Of a stretch of DNA of 48,087 bases, positions 26,561-36,255 are shown piece after piece. The stretch's first letter is position 1. Each line of letters begins with the position of its first letter. The stretch comes from Desulfobacter postgatei. Its GTDB lineage: Bacteria; Desulfobacterota; Desulfobacteria; Desulfobacterales; Desulfobacteraceae. The notes under the pieces were generated by a model. It was not told the origin of the DNA and ran no database searches. It worked only from the letters and a program-made list of their open reading frames with translations. The stretch is taken from NCBI GenBank assembly GCA_002747145.1, contig PDTI01000008.1, positions 1-48,087 of the forward strand, written 5' to 3'. Made by a program: the position numbers and the translations under genes.

Positions 26561-27382
26561 TTACAGATCTGAAGGCGGTGTATCTTCATCTTCCGGTTTG
26601 TAATCAATGACAGCTTGGGTTGCGTCGTCGGATGATTGTTCCAGAAAAAGCGGCAGTTCACCGATTTGGGAATGGTACTCCAGGCTGAGACGATGTTTTT
26701 GGATTTCGGTCTGACTTTCAATACTTTTTTTGGCCAACTGGTAACGAAGATAAACAATCCAAAGGATAATACAAACAAGAATGACAACGACCCCAATGTA
26801 AAGCCATTTGAAACGGACAAACAAGTCAATCCCTATGTGCCCCAGGTAGGTTATCATATTGGGGATAATCCAGTAAGAGATAGCACCTATGAAGATCAAA
26901 AAGCCGATATTGAAAATATTCATGCGGCTGATACGGTTTAAAGTCGATTCCAGCTTGGTTTCATCACCGGTTTGGTGCCCATCGGTATCATTCTCGGGCA
27001 ACTTTGCCCCCTGAAAAATGACCAGGTACGCTTTAACGACAAATGCAAAAAGCAACATGGTACCTATGGGAAGACAAATGGCTGCAACAAACCAGGCCCG
27101 GAAAGGAAAGGGTACGTCCTGTGTATTGAGTTGAACGTTGTAGTTTTCAAGGGGGCCGAATACCTTTTCAAAGTGATGCTTGTTGAAATCGCTTAAATTG
27201 TCTCCACTGGTTTCATGTATGACATGACCCTGATTATCCAGCACTTGAAGGATGGATTGTTTGCCTGCCTGCATGGCTGCCAAGGCAAAAATTTCAATTT
27301 CAAGCAGAAAAAGCCCCACAATAACAATCAAGAAAAGGGTTTTATTTTCCTGCAGCAAATCGGATATTTTTGATGATTTCAC
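26561..27382 (-). CDS. Unknown membrane protein with four predicted helices
   Basis: A 273-residue protein I do not recognise. Hydrophobic helices fall at about 14-38, 93-122, 154-184 and 192-214. The loop between the first two (about 40-92) is polar and probably periplasmic, resembling a small sensor-like loop. The C-terminal tail (about 215-273) begins with a basic helix and ends very acidic (EDEDTPPSDL). There is no catalytic motif. It ends 34 bases from the convergent synthase gene and starts just inside the left flank of repeat A4. No functional link to the synthase can be drawn. Confidence 0.7.
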   Translation of the reverse strand: MKSSKISDLLQENKTLFLIVIVGLFLLEIEIFALAAMQAGKQSILQVLDNQGHVIHETSGDNLSDFNKHHFEKVFGPLENYNVQLNTQDVPFPFRAWFVAAICLPIGTMLLFAFVVKAYLVIFQGAKLPENDTDGHQTGDETKLESTLNRISRMNIFNIGFLIFIGAISYWIIPNMITYLGHIGIDLFVRFKWLYIGVVVILVCIILWIVYLRYQLAKKSIESQTEIQKHRLSLEYHSQIGELPLFLEQSSDDATQAVIDYKPEDEDTPPSDL

Positions 27383-27397
27383 GGGATCACTTATCTT

Positions 27398-27559
27398 AGA
27401 GCCTGTTGATAATTGATGAATCGGCTACAATCCCATGAAAATGGCTCCAATTCCCCCAAATTTTATGTCAATAGTCCGGCTATTAACAGAAAATTTGTGA
27501 AAATTGGTGCTCATTTTCATGAAATTTCGCTTCGATCCCCTAATTATCAAACAGGCTCT
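27398..27559 (+). repeat. Family A repeat, full copy (A4)
   Basis: A 162-bp copy. It has GAATCGGCTACAATCC on the left arm and GCTTCGATCCCC on the right, the opposite arrangement to A3, and the left tip lacks one T. The inner arms (CCAATTCCCCCAAATTTT and AAAATTTGTGAAAATTGG) still pair. Its right tip shares a TA with the left tip of repeat B3, so the two families lie back to back. Confidence 0.9.
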
Positions 27560-27560
27560 T

Positions 27561-27715
27561 AGGGCCATAATCAAAATAAAATCGCACATCTACTTGTCTT
27601 TTAAGCGACTCTGGGCGTTACGCCAAAGGAGACATATTTTAAATAGGCTTCCATTGGTGTGCCTTGATGGTGACTTCGGCATATCTGTGGCAGATTTAAT
27701 TCTGCGCATGGGCCT
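27561..27715 (-). repeat. Family B repeat, full copy inverted relative to B1 (B3)
   Basis: A 155-bp copy read in the opposite sense to B1: AGGGCCATAATCAAAATAAA at the left, and CAGATTTAATTCTGCGCATG before GGCCT at the right. The inner CTTGTCTTTTAAGCGACTC arm and GGCGTTACGCCAAAGGAG hairpin match. It fills the space between A4 and the end of sdhB. Confidence 0.88.
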
Positions 27716-27779
27716 AACACTAAAATTAAAAAGGTGGGACAAACGAAGTCCCACCTTCTAATCTTTATATTACACCGTT

Positions 27780-28550
27780 TTACATAGCTGAAGAAAGAAC
27801 GCCTGCTGCCAGGAACTCTCTGTTCATACGGGCAATGTTGGTTATTTGGATGTTTTTAGGACATGATGCTTCACATTCTCTTTCGTTGGAACAGTTACCG
27901 AATCCACAAGCATCCATAGTTCTTACCATAGACAATGCGCGCTTAGCTGCCTCAGGTCTTCCCTGGGGAAGCAGGGCAAGATGGGAAATCTTGGCGCTGA
28001 CAAAGAGCATTGCAGAAGCATTCGGGCATGCAGCAACGCAAGCACCGCATCCAATACATTCTGCTGCATTCATGGCAAGTTCAGCCGTTTCATATGTCAC
28101 CGGAAAAATATTTGCATCGGGAGCGCCACCGGCTTTAGCAGTGATATAACCGCCGGCCTGGATAATCTTATCAAAGGCGCTTCTGTCAACAACAAGATCT
28201 TTTACTACCTTAAACGCTTTTGCTCTGAAAGGTTCAATAAATATGGTGTCGCCATCTTTGAAACGTCTCATGTGAAGCTGGCAAAGGGTAGTGCCTTTCT
28301 CTTCCCCGTGGGCATATCCGTTTACAACCTGGCCGCACATGCCGCAAATACCCTCACGGCAGTCATGATCAAATGCAATGGGCTCTATTCCGGCAATTGT
28401 GAGATCATCATTTACGATATCAAGCATTTCCAGAAAAGAGGCATCCGTGGAAATATGTTTTGCCTGATAGGTTTCAATTTTGCCTTTTTTCTCACCCTGT
28501 TTCTGGCGCCACACCTTCAGTGTCAGATTAATAAATTTTTCTTCCATCAC
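27780..28550 (-). CDS. sdhB: Succinate dehydrogenase/fumarate reductase iron-sulfur subunit
   Basis: A 256-residue electron-transfer subunit. The plant-type ferredoxin [2Fe-2S] set is in [12 protein letters not shown] with a later Cys in TTLCQLHM. The C-terminal dicluster domain has [15 protein letters not shown] for [4Fe-4S] and [19 protein letters not shown] for the remaining clusters. It passes electrons from the FAD subunit to the heme-bearing membrane anchor. Its start overlaps the flavoprotein stop by 4 bases. In acetate-oxidising sulfate reducers this complex runs the succinate-to-fumarate step of the oxidative TCA cycle. Sequence alone does not settle the in vivo direction, as related Geobacter FrdCAB works both ways. 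Confidence 0.96.
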   Translation of the reverse strand: MMEEKFINLTLKVWRQKQGEKKGKIETYQAKHISTDASFLEMLDIVNDDLTIAGIEPIAFDHDCREGICGMCGQVVNGYAHGEEKGTTLCQLHMRRFKDGDTIFIEPFRAKAFKVVKDLVVDRSAFDKIIQAGGYITAKAGGAPDANIFPVTYETAELAMNAAECIGCGACVAACPNASAMLFVSAKISHLALLPQGRPEAAKRALSMVRTMDACGFGNCSNERECEASCPKNIQITNIARMNREFLAAGVLSSAM

Positions 28551-30460
28551 TTGTAGCTCCTTGTTGTTAATTCCACATTTTCAAAAACAAGTGGTTCTTT
28601 GTTTAATATCGGATCGTTGCCCTCACCCGCATATTCCCAGGCAGCTACATGGCAGAAATTTTCATCATCTCTCTTGGCTTCGTTTTCTTCTGTCTGGGAT
28701 TCTTCCCTGAAATGTCCGCCACAGGATTCTTCACGGGTCAGCGCATCACGGGCCAGAAGTTCGCCGAATTCAAGGTAATCAGCAAGTCTGTAACCTTTTT
28801 CCAGCGTCTGGTTAAAGTCACGGCTGCTTCCTGTGACATCAACATTCTGCCAGAATTCTTCACGAAGTGCGGAAATCTTTTGGATCGCTTCTTTGAGTCC
28901 TGCGTCATTACGGGCCATGCCGCAGTAATTCCACATGATCAGACCAAGCTCTTTGTGAATATCATCAACAGTTCTCTTGCCGTTAATATTCATCAGCTTA
29001 TTCAATTTTTCATCAAGCTGTTTTTCTGCATCTTTAAACGCCTGGTGAGAGGTGTTTATATCAGCAAGAGACTGGGTTGCAAGGTATCCGCCGATGGTGT
29101 AGGGAAGGACGAAGTAACCGTCTGAAAGGCCCTGCATCAATGCACTGGCACCAAGACGGTTTGCACCGTGGTCAGAGAAGTTGGCACCACCGAGACAGAA
29201 AAGACCGTCACGGGTTGTCATCAGGTTATAATCAACCCAGGTACCGCCCATTACATAATGAATGGCGGGATAAATTTTCATGGGCACTTTGTACGGATCT
29301 TCATCCTGAATCTTATCGTACATCTGGAAAAGGTTGCCATATTTTGCTCTGATGACATCTTCACCGTCACGGTTGATCGCATCAGTAAAATCAAGATATA
29401 CAGCAAGACCTGTATTTCCAACGCCTCTTCCTTCGTCACATGCCAGTTTTGCATTACGGGAAGCCACATCCCGGGGAACAAGGTTACCAAAACTGGGGTA
29501 TTTACGTTCCAGATAGTAATCTCTTTCGTCTTCAGGGATTTGATCCGGACTGCGATTGTCACCCTTGGCCTTTGGCACCCATATTCTACCGTCATTTCTA
29601 AGACTTTCACTCATCAGGGTCAGTTTAGACTGATAGTCTCCATGCACGGTAATACAGGTGGGATGGATCTGGGTATAACAGGGATTGGCAAACGCAGCGC
29701 CTTTTTTGTATGCGGCCCAGCATGCAGAGACATTAGAGTGCATACCACTGGTGGACAGAAAGTAAACATTGTCGTATCCGCCTGTGGCCAGAACTACGGC
29801 ATGGGCTGAATAACTTTCGATTTCCCCGGTTACCAGATTACGACAGACAACCCCTCTGGCACAACCGTCCACAATAACGATGTCAAGAATATCTCGTCTG
29901 GGGTACATCTCTACACCACCAAGACCGATCTGACGGCTCAGCTGTCCATAAACGCCGAGAAGCAGCTGCTGTCCCGTCTGCCCTCTGGCATAAAAGGTAC
30001 GTGACACCTGGGATCCGCCAAATGAGCGGTTGGCAAGGAGCCCACCGTATTCCCTTGCAAAGGGAACACCTGTTGCAACACATTGGTCAATAATATTGTT
30101 GGCATTCTGGGCGAGGCGGTAGACATTTGCTTCCCTTGCACGGTAATCGCCGCCTTTAATGGTATCATAAAAAAGGTTCCATACACTGTCGCCGTCACCA
30201 GGATAGTTCTTTGCTGCGTTAATACCGCCCTGGGCAGCAATACTGTGTGCTCTGCGCGGAGAATCCTGGATGCAGAAATTTTTTACATGATAGCCAAGAT
30301 CTGCCAAGGTTGCTGCTGCTGAACCGCCGGCAAGACCTGTTCCCACAACGATAACTTCAAATTTTCTTTTGTTTGCAGGATTGACTCTTTTTAACTCAAA
30401 TTTATGTTTATCCCATTTGTCCTTGAGAGGACCTGACGGAACATTGGAATTTAATTGCAT
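28547..30460 (-). CDS. sdhA: Succinate dehydrogenase/fumarate reductase flavoprotein subunit
   Basis: A 637-residue catalytic subunit with covalently bound FAD. The dinucleotide fold is [20 protein letters not shown] near the N terminus. The segment [18 protein letters not shown] includes the His expected to carry FAD, and DLxT-type loops and the capping domain follow. Length and the [17 protein letters not shown] signature fit the B-type (Bacteroidetes/Chlorobi/Geobacter-like) enzymes. It oxidises succinate or reduces fumarate on the cytoplasmic face. It lies 35 bases after sdhC and overlaps sdhB by 4 bases. Confidence 0.97.
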   Translation of the reverse strand: MQLNSNVPSGPLKDKWDKHKFELKRVNPANKRKFEVIVVGTGLAGGSAAATLADLGYHVKNFCIQDSPRRAHSIAAQGGINAAKNYPGDGDSVWNLFYDTIKGGDYRAREANVYRLAQNANNIIDQCVATGVPFAREYGGLLANRSFGGSQVSRTFYARGQTGQQLLLGVYGQLSRQIGLGGVEMYPRRDILDIVIVDGCARGVVCRNLVTGEIESYSAHAVVLATGGYDNVYFLSTSGMHSNVSACWAAYKKGAAFANPCYTQIHPTCITVHGDYQSKLTLMSESLRNDGRIWVPKAKGDNRSPDQIPEDERDYYLERKYPSFGNLVPRDVASRNAKLACDEGRGVGNTGLAVYLDFTDAINRDGEDVIRAKYGNLFQMYDKIQDEDPYKVPMKIYPAIHYVMGGTWVDYNLMTTRDGLFCLGGANFSDHGANRLGASALMQGLSDGYFVLPYTIGGYLATQSLADINTSHQAFKDAEKQLDEKLNKLMNINGKRTVDDIHKELGLIMWNYCGMARNDAGLKEAIQKISALREEFWQNVDVTGSSRDFNQTLEKGYRLADYLEFGELLARDALTREESCGGHFREESQTEENEAKRDDENFCHVAAWEYAGEGNDPILNKEPLVFENVELTTRSYK

Positions 30461-30495
30461 GTATCCCCCTGATTAATTGATAGTTATAGCTATGC

Positions 30496-31137
30496 CTATG
30501 AAACCATATTTATAGCGATTGGAATAAAACCAAAGCCGACACCGATGATAACACTGAAAAGTATGCCAAATCCTCTAACGATAGGCATATATTTCGGATG
30601 GCTGGCGCCAAAGGACTGAAAAGCACTCCAAAAGCCGTGATTTACATGAAATGCCACCACTACCATAGAGACGATGTAGAACACAAGGTACGCAGGCTTG
30701 GCTAAAACTGAAGCTGTGACATCAAAGGTAGTCAGGGTGGAATGGTCGGCAAATTTCATAGAGACAAGATGGACCACGATAAAGACCAATATAAAAAGGC
30801 CTGTGTAAGGCATGGTTGCCGATGCCAGGGTTCTGCCGCCGGCGTTTGATTTCTTTTTGTATCTGACAGGTCTTGCAGCAAGGTTCTGAAAATAAAGAAT
30901 AAGTGCCGTACCAATATGAATCAGGGCAAACACAATCAACCCTGCTTCAGCGATATGGACAAGCACCCCAAGGGCATGAAGATGCTCAACATAGGAATTA
31001 AAAGCATCTTTTCCACCATAAACAAACATGTTGCCGATGAGGTGGGTTGTCAGAAAGAGGCAGAAAGCGAGACCGGTTACTGCCATAAACTGCTTCTTGG
31101 CTACAGAGCAGCTAAAAGTTCGTACCAGCCAATTCAT
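30496..31137 (-). CDS. sdhC: Succinate dehydrogenase/fumarate reductase cytochrome b subunit
   Basis: A single-polypeptide diheme anchor of 213 residues with five predicted membrane helices (about 13-35, 55-85, 105-128, 150-172, 185-210). His residues sit at helix positions expected for two b hemes (including TTHLIGNM, ALIHIGTAL, VVHLVSM and AFHVNHGFW). This is the Bacillus/Wolinella-type anchor, where quinone is menaquinone and succinate oxidation may need the membrane potential. First gene of sdhCAB. ATG 31137 has AGGA 8 bases upstream. A leader of about 230 bases precedes it. Confidence 0.95.
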   Translation of the reverse strand: MNWLVRTFSCSVAKKQFMAVTGLAFCLFLTTHLIGNMFVYGGKDAFNSYVEHLHALGVLVHIAEAGLIVFALIHIGTALILYFQNLAARPVRYKKKSNAGGRTLASATMPYTGLFILVFIVVHLVSMKFADHSTLTTFDVTASVLAKPAYLVFYIVSMVVVAFHVNHGFWSAFQSFGASHPKYMPIVRGFGILFSVIIGVGFGFIPIAINMVS

Positions 31138-31399
31138 AGATTTAATCCTTTCTTAAGTTTGACAGTACTGCAAAATGTATTATGATTTTTGCAATACAGC
31201 CTTAAATTACAATAAAATTAAATACTAAATGTATTCAGCGAAAAAGTGCCAAAAATTGTATTCCTCTTTTTTCCCTCCTTTTTCTTAGATATTGTTATTG
31301 GTTATCGATTCACTTCTAGTACCCAAAAATCAAGCCTTGTCGAATGCATACGAACTAATGAAGCTTAAAAGGTATAAACAATACATATAAAATTGTCAA
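31138..31399 (-). promoter_or_regulatory. sdhCAB promoter and long leader
   Basis: On the minus strand, TTGACA (31399-31394), 17 bases, TATACC (31376-31371). The transcript would start near 31365, giving a leader of roughly 230 bases. Inside is a purine-only block of 25 bases (about 31285-31261) including AAGGAGGG, an excellent ribosome-binding sequence with no start codon at the right distance; it may be a protein or RNA landing site. No gene is seen in 31138-31563. Confidence 0.5.
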
Positions 31400-31563
31400 T
31401 ATAAAATTTTCAATGCACACCTATAGGATTTTTGTAATATTTTCAAAGGGTTTGCTTTCATTTTTAGGCTTTCAACACGTTGTTTTCAATGCCTTTTTGC
31501 AACACAATTCCATCCAAAGCGAGTTGAATGTATCTTTGGAGAAGATCCATGATCAGATAACCC

Positions 31564-33828
31564 CTATTTTACCGCCTTGTTCATCTGTGCATCATTGACA
31601 GCCACTGCCGCCATATTGACAATATCTGACACATCATCGGCACGCTGCAATACATGGATGGGTTTTTTCATCCCCATGAGGATGGGGCCGACAGCAACGG
31701 CGTTTCCCAGCTTGGCCAGCATTTTATAGGTGATATTACCCGATTGCAGATCCGGGAAGATAAACACATTTGCATCCCCTTTGAGTTTGGAAAAGGGATA
31801 GTGCTTTTTGACGATTTCCGAGTCCAGGGCAACATTGGCCTGGATCTCCCCGTCTACCGTCAGTTCCGGGGCCCATTTTTTAACCAATTCAGTTGCTTTT
31901 TTCACTTTCAAAGTCAATGGATGCTGGGCGCTGCCGAAGTTGGAAAAGGAGAGCATGGCAACCCGTGGTGTGATATCAAAATGCTGTGCCTGTTCAGCTG
32001 CCAGAATTGCAGTTTCCGCCAATTCTTCTGCGGTCGGTTCAATGGTAACGGTGGTATCCGCGCAGAAGACCACCCTTTTTTTGAACACCATCATGTAAAG
32101 GCCATGCACTTTGGACAAGCCGTCCTTTTTACCAATGACTTCTATGGCCGGCCGGATGACATCAGGATAATTGGCGTTGATACCGGAAATCAGGGTGTCC
32201 GCATCTCCTTGTTCCACCATGACGGCACCGAAATAATTTCGATTCCCCCGCAGACGGCGGCGGGCATCATAGCGTGTCATGCCGTTGCGCTGACGTTTGG
32301 CAAACAATACTTCCGTATACGCATTGAGCTTTTCACATTTGCAGGGGTTGATGATTTCCGTGGTCCGCAGATCAATATTCAGGGCCTTGGCTTTTTCACG
32401 GATCACTTTATCATCGCCGATAAGAATCGGAATGGCAATCTTTTCGTCCAGCAGCACCTGTACCGCGCGCAGGATTTTATTTTCTTTACCTTCTGGAAAT
32501 ACGATCCGTTTAGGCGCTGTTTTTGCTTTGTTGATGATGGCGCGCATGATCTCTTTTGAGCGCCCCTGAAGGGCTTCCAGATGCTCAACGTATTTGTCCA
32601 TATCCACAATGGGTTTTCGGGCAACACCGGAATCCATAGCAGCCTGGGCAACCGCGGGGGCCATATGTAACAGAACCCGTGGATCAAAGGGTTTAGGCAG
32701 AACATATTCCCGCCCGAATTTAATTTTATCGTTACCGTAGGCGCGGCGTACGGAATCTGGAACGTCTTCTTTTGCCAACTGAGCAAGGGCATAGACGGCT
32801 GCCAGTTTCATCTCATCATTAATGGCACTGGCATGAGTGTCCAGGGCGCCACGGAAGATAAAAGGGAAACACAGGACATTGTTCACCTGGTTATTGTAGT
32901 CCGAGCGTCCGGTACCAATGATAACATCCCCGCGCACGGATTTAGCCTCATCCGGGGTGATCTCCGGATCAGGATTGGCCATGGCAAAAACGATGGGGTC
33001 ATTGGCCATGGAGCGCAGCATGTCGGCTGTCAGCGCCCCTTTGACTGAAACCCCGAAAAACAGATCCGCACCTTTCATCACATCTTCAAGGGTTCGGGCA
33101 TCCGTATCCAGGGCCAAACGCTCTTTGTATGGGTTCATGCCCTCGGTGCGGCCTTTATAGATCACCCCCTTGGAGTCACAGAGAACAAGGTTGTTCTTAT
33201 TGATCCCCATGGTGAGAAGTAGATTGGCACAGGCAATACCCGCAGCACCAGCGCCGTTAAAAACAATTTTGACATCTTCAATCTTTTTTCCGACCAGCTC
33301 AAGGGCATTGACCATGCCGGCTGCGGCAATAATCGCTGTGCCGTGCTGGTCATCATGGAACACTGGAATGCTCATTTGCTTTTGCAACTCTTCTTCAATG
33401 TAAAAGCATTCCGGCCCTTTGATATCTTCCAGATTGATACCGCCAAAGGTTGGTTCAAGCATCTTCACCGTACGGATCAGTTCATCGGGGTCTTTGGTGT
33501 CTAATTCCATATCAAACACATCAATATCGGCAAAACTCTTGAAAAGAACGCCTTTGCCCTCCATAACCGGCTTTCCGGCAAGGGCCCCGATATCCCCAAG
33601 GCCGAGCACTGCCGTCCCGTTGGAAACAACGGCAACAAGATTACCCCTGGCGGTATATTCGTAGGCCATACCCGGGTCTTTTTTAATTTCCAGACATGGT
33701 TCGGCCACCCCTGGGCTGTAGGCCAAAGACAGGTCTCTGCTTGTTGCACATGGTTTGGTGGTGATAACTTCAATTTTACCTTTACGCCCGCTCCGGTGGT
33801 ATTCCAGAGCATCAGTGAATTTTAACAT
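31564..33828 (-). CDS. maeB: NADP-type malic enzyme with phosphotransacetylase-like domain
   Basis: Oxidative decarboxylation of malate to pyruvate. The malic enzyme part covers about 1-425, with [23 protein letters not shown], the metal site in [11 protein letters not shown], and the NAD(P) fold [17 protein letters not shown]. The rest (about 430-754) is homologous to phosphate acetyltransferase but is known to be regulatory in MaeB proteins, binding acetyl-CoA. Total length 754 is typical. In an acetate oxidiser it supplies pyruvate and NADPH from the TCA cycle. It is the second gene after nth on this strand, but the hairpin repeat A5 lies between, so it probably has its own promoter. The start ATG 33828 follows AAGGAA. 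Confidence 0.96.
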   Translation of the reverse strand: MLKFTDALEYHRSGRKGKIEVITTKPCATSRDLSLAYSPGVAEPCLEIKKDPGMAYEYTARGNLVAVVSNGTAVLGLGDIGALAGKPVMEGKGVLFKSFADIDVFDMELDTKDPDELIRTVKMLEPTFGGINLEDIKGPECFYIEEELQKQMSIPVFHDDQHGTAIIAAAGMVNALELVGKKIEDVKIVFNGAGAAGIACANLLLTMGINKNNLVLCDSKGVIYKGRTEGMNPYKERLALDTDARTLEDVMKGADLFFGVSVKGALTADMLRSMANDPIVFAMANPDPEITPDEAKSVRGDVIIGTGRSDYNNQVNNVLCFPFIFRGALDTHASAINDEMKLAAVYALAQLAKEDVPDSVRRAYGNDKIKFGREYVLPKPFDPRVLLHMAPAVAQAAMDSGVARKPIVDMDKYVEHLEALQGRSKEIMRAIINKAKTAPKRIVFPEGKENKILRAVQVLLDEKIAIPILIGDDKVIREKAKALNIDLRTTEIINPCKCEKLNAYTEVLFAKRQRNGMTRYDARRRLRGNRNYFGAVMVEQGDADTLISGINANYPDVIRPAIEVIGKKDGLSKVHGLYMMVFKKRVVFCADTTVTIEPTAEELAETAILAAEQAQHFDITPRVAMLSFSNFGSAQHPLTLKVKKATELVKKWAPELTVDGEIQANVALDSEIVKKHYPFSKLKGDANVFIFPDLQSGNITYKMLAKLGNAVAVGPILMGMKKPIHVLQRADDVSDIVNMAAVAVNDAQMNKAVK

Positions 33829-33861
33829 TTTCCTTCCTTATAATTTATGATTTGGCTTCTA

Positions 33862-34024
33862 AGAGCCTGTTTGATAATTGATGAATCGGCTGCACTCCCA
33901 TGAAAATGGCCCCAATTCCCCCAAATTTTATGTCAATAGTCCAGCTATTAACAGAAAATTTGTAAAAATGGGTTCTCATTTTCATTAGGATTGCAGCCGA
34001 TTCATCAATTATCAAACAGGTTCT
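33862..34024 (+). repeat. Family A repeat, full copy with two like arms (A5)
   Basis: A 163-bp copy in which both arms are of the GAATCGGCTGCA type, unlike A3 and A4, so the outer 33 bases of each side are near-perfect inverted repeats. The right tip runs into the TAG stop codon of nth, and the left tip lies 33 bases before the maeB start. As RNA on the minus strand it would form a very long hairpin between the two genes. Confidence 0.9.
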
Positions 34025-34652
34025 AAACAACAGATGGGCACAGATCATTAAAAAAACACTGGCCGCACGCGGGTTTCCTTGCATGGCAGATCCGGCGGCC
34101 AAAATAAATAAATTGCAGCCCGACATCATTCCACACGCGTTGGGGTAACATATCCATCAACTCAAACTCCACCTTGACCGGATCTGCCGCATGGGTAAGC
34201 CCCAGACGCTTTGACACCCGAAGCACATGGGTATCCACCACAATGGTCTGAATATTAAAACACACGGACCGGACCACATTGGCGGTTTTTCTTCCCACAC
34301 CGGGCAAGGTCGTCAATAGCCTGATATCCCGGGGCACCTGTCCATTGAATTCTGTTTGAATTTTATTTGCACAGGCCTTGATATTCTTTGCCTTATTATT
34401 GTAAAAACCGGTGGAAAAAATTATCTTTTTGATATCATCAAGGCTTGCCCCGGCAAGGGACTGGGGATCCGGGTAGCGGGCAAACAACACCTTTGTCACC
34501 TTGTTGACCTGATTATCCGTGCACTGGGCAGACAGGATGGTGGCAATAAGCAACTCAAAGGGACTATCGTAGTTAAGCTGTGTACTGACCACAGTATAGT
34601 GGGCCTTTAACCTTTCAATCATAACCGACACAAATTGGGCTACCTGTTCCAT
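34023..34652 (-). CDS. nth: Endonuclease III (DNA glycosylase/AP lyase)
   Basis: A 209-residue base-excision repair enzyme that removes oxidised pyrimidines and nicks abasic sites. The helix-hairpin-helix motif LPGVGRKTANVV contains the catalytic Lys, VDTHVLRV the catalytic Asp, and CHARKPACGQCFFNDLC at the end is the C-x6-C-x2-C-x5-C [4Fe-4S] loop. The stop codon is formed at the junction with repeat A5, yet the cluster is complete. The start codon lies only 15 bases from that of the divergent PP-loop gene and has no ribosome site; ATG 34622 is an alternative. Confidence 0.95.
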   Translation of the reverse strand: MEQVAQFVSVMIERLKAHYTVVSTQLNYDSPFELLIATILSAQCTDNQVNKVTKVLFARYPDPQSLAGASLDDIKKIIFSTGFYNNKAKNIKACANKIQTEFNGQVPRDIRLLTTLPGVGRKTANVVRSVCFNIQTIVVDTHVLRVSKRLGLTHAADPVKVEFELMDMLPQRVWNDVGLQFIYFGRRICHARKPACGQCFFNDLCPSVV

Positions 34653-34667
34653 AACTAAAACTTATAT

Positions 34668-35678
34668 ATGAACCCTATCAAAACCACAAGACAGGTCAAA
34701 GCCCTAGGCCTTTGCTCGGGTGGGCTTGACAGCATGCTGGCAGCTTTAATACTTAAGGATCAGGGTATTGATGTGACCTGGATCAGTTTTGAAACCCCAT
34801 TTTTTGATGCTAAGGCGGCCCAAAAAGCCTCGCAACAGACCGGCATCCCCTTGGTCGTAAAAGATATTACAGATGCCTACATGGAAATGATCAAAGCCCC
34901 CAAAGCAGGTTTCGGCAAAAATATGAATCCGTGCATGGACTGCCATACACTGATGTTTGCCAAGGCAGGCGCCATGATGGCGCAAACAGGAGCTGATTTT
35001 TTATTTTCAGGTGAGGTGGTGGGACAACGGCCCAAATCCCAGACAAAAAATTCTCTGCGCTATGTAGAAAAAAATTGTGGTTTTAACGGACTGATCCTTC
35101 GTCCGTTAAGCGCCGGTTTGCTACCCGAAACCCTTGCCGAGCAAAAGGGCCTTGTGGATAGAAGCCGCCTTTTGTCCATCAGCGGCCGGAGCAGAAAACC
35201 CCAGGCCGCCCTGGCAAAAAAGTACGGCATCACAGAACACCCTTCTCCGGCCGGCGGATGCCTGCTCACGGACAAGGGATATTCCCAGCGGTTAAGAGAT
35301 CTTTTATATGTCCAGAAAACCCAAAGTAAAACTCAGCTTCACCTGCTCAAATACGGCCGGCACTTCCGCCTGGACTCCCGATCCAAGCTTGTGGTGGGAA
35401 GAAATAAGGCAGACAACAAACGGATCATGGATCTCTATGATCCCAAAAGCCACATCCGGCTTCGCTGTAAGCATCTGCCCGGCCCGGATGCCCTGTTTTT
35501 CGGGCAGCCTGACCAGACAACCCTGCAGCTGGCAGCCACGATCACATCCGGATATACCAAAGCACCTGCCGGTACGTTAACTGTCATCAGCCTCTTCGAA
35601 AAACAAGAAATAAGGAAAATAGAGGTTATCACGCCTGAGTCCGGGGCATTCCATAATCTGTTGATACAAACACTGTGA
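34668..35678 (+). CDS. PP-loop ATPase, MnmA/ThiI-like tRNA sulfur-transfer protein
   Basis: A 336-residue protein. The N-terminal ATP-pyrophosphatase motif LCSGGLDSMLAAL (about 15-27) adenylates a uridine before thiolation in this superfamily. NPCMDCHTLMFAKAG gives a Cys pair as in MnmA-type enzymes, and FSGEVVGQRPKSQ resembles the active-site loop. The C-terminal third (about 225-336) has no match I can name. It is shorter and more divergent than canonical MnmA, so the target tRNA or even RNA modification itself is not proven. The ATG has no ribosome site and stands 15 bases from the divergent nth start. The 3' end runs into a transposase remnant, but the final residues look native. Confidence 0.75.
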   Translation: MNPIKTTRQVKALGLCSGGLDSMLAALILKDQGIDVTWISFETPFFDAKAAQKASQQTGIPLVVKDITDAYMEMIKAPKAGFGKNMNPCMDCHTLMFAKAGAMMAQTGADFLFSGEVVGQRPKSQTKNSLRYVEKNCGFNGLILRPLSAGLLPETLAEQKGLVDRSRLLSISGRSRKPQAALAKKYGITEHPSPAGGCLLTDKGYSQRLRDLLYVQKTQSKTQLHLLKYGRHFRLDSRSKLVVGRNKADNKRIMDLYDPKSHIRLRCKHLPGPDALFFGQPDQTTLQLAATITSGYTKAPAGTLTVISLFEKQEIRKIEVITPESGAFHNLLIQTL

Positions 35679-36049
35679 TCCGTCCTGTTTCCCTTTTTAG
35701 GCCATGGGCAAAATTGATGTGCAGTGATCTTCATCAAGATCCTGTTGTTGCCCTTGAGCTCTATTACGCCAGAGTCCGTATCGAAACTATGTTTGATATG
35801 CTCAAGAATGTCATGGGTGTTTTTCGATATCGATTTTGGAAATCTGTAATTGCCAACTTATTGCTCCTTGATTTATTCAGTTCCGCTCCAAAAGGGATTA
35901 TACGGGAAATTCAAAAATACCGTTTCAAGAAAAAAATGCTTAACCCAGGTGTTTTGAAGGATAAACAGGTGTCAGATCCAGAAACGATTTTGTCAAAGCT
36001 TGAGAACCCACCTGAAAAGAGCTTAAATGGTCATAAATCGGGACAGTAA
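35675..36049 (+). pseudogene. Transposase remnant (IS4-like DDE, C-terminal part)
   Basis: A frame of 124 codons whose middle part (LMCSDLHQDPVVALELYYARVRIETMFDM and on to FRYRFW, about 35714-35836) resembles the C-terminal DDE region of IS4-type transposases, including the Tyr/Arg/Glu segment. The catalytic N-terminal two thirds are absent, and the start merely overlaps the stop of the PP-loop gene. The tail is not clearly transposase-like. It marks the left edge of a low-GC accessory segment (about 35.7-37.5 kb). Confidence 0.75.
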
Positions 36050-36168
36050 GGGGAGCAGTGCCCTGTATATGGCTTCCCAAAGTTACGACTCACGAGTAAA
36101 GTATGCAATTGCAAGAAGCTAAATTTTAATTATAGAGCCTTTTGTTTTCACTATTTCCGATTGCTAAA

Positions 36169-36208
36169 TTGACATATTGCTATGAACAGGTTAATAATTG
36201 ATAATTAA
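36169..36208 (+). promoter_or_regulatory. Promoter with AT palindrome before the DUF6338-like gene
   Basis: TTGACA (36169-36174), 17 bases, TAATAA (36192-36197). The imperfect palindrome TTAATAATTGATAATTAA (36191-36208) overlaps the -10 box and could bind a repressor. The remainder of 36050-36255 holds nothing else recognisable. Confidence 0.55.
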
Positions 36209-36255
36209 AAACGATATTTCGATAACTGAAATTTTATTGTTCATAGGTTATAGAA

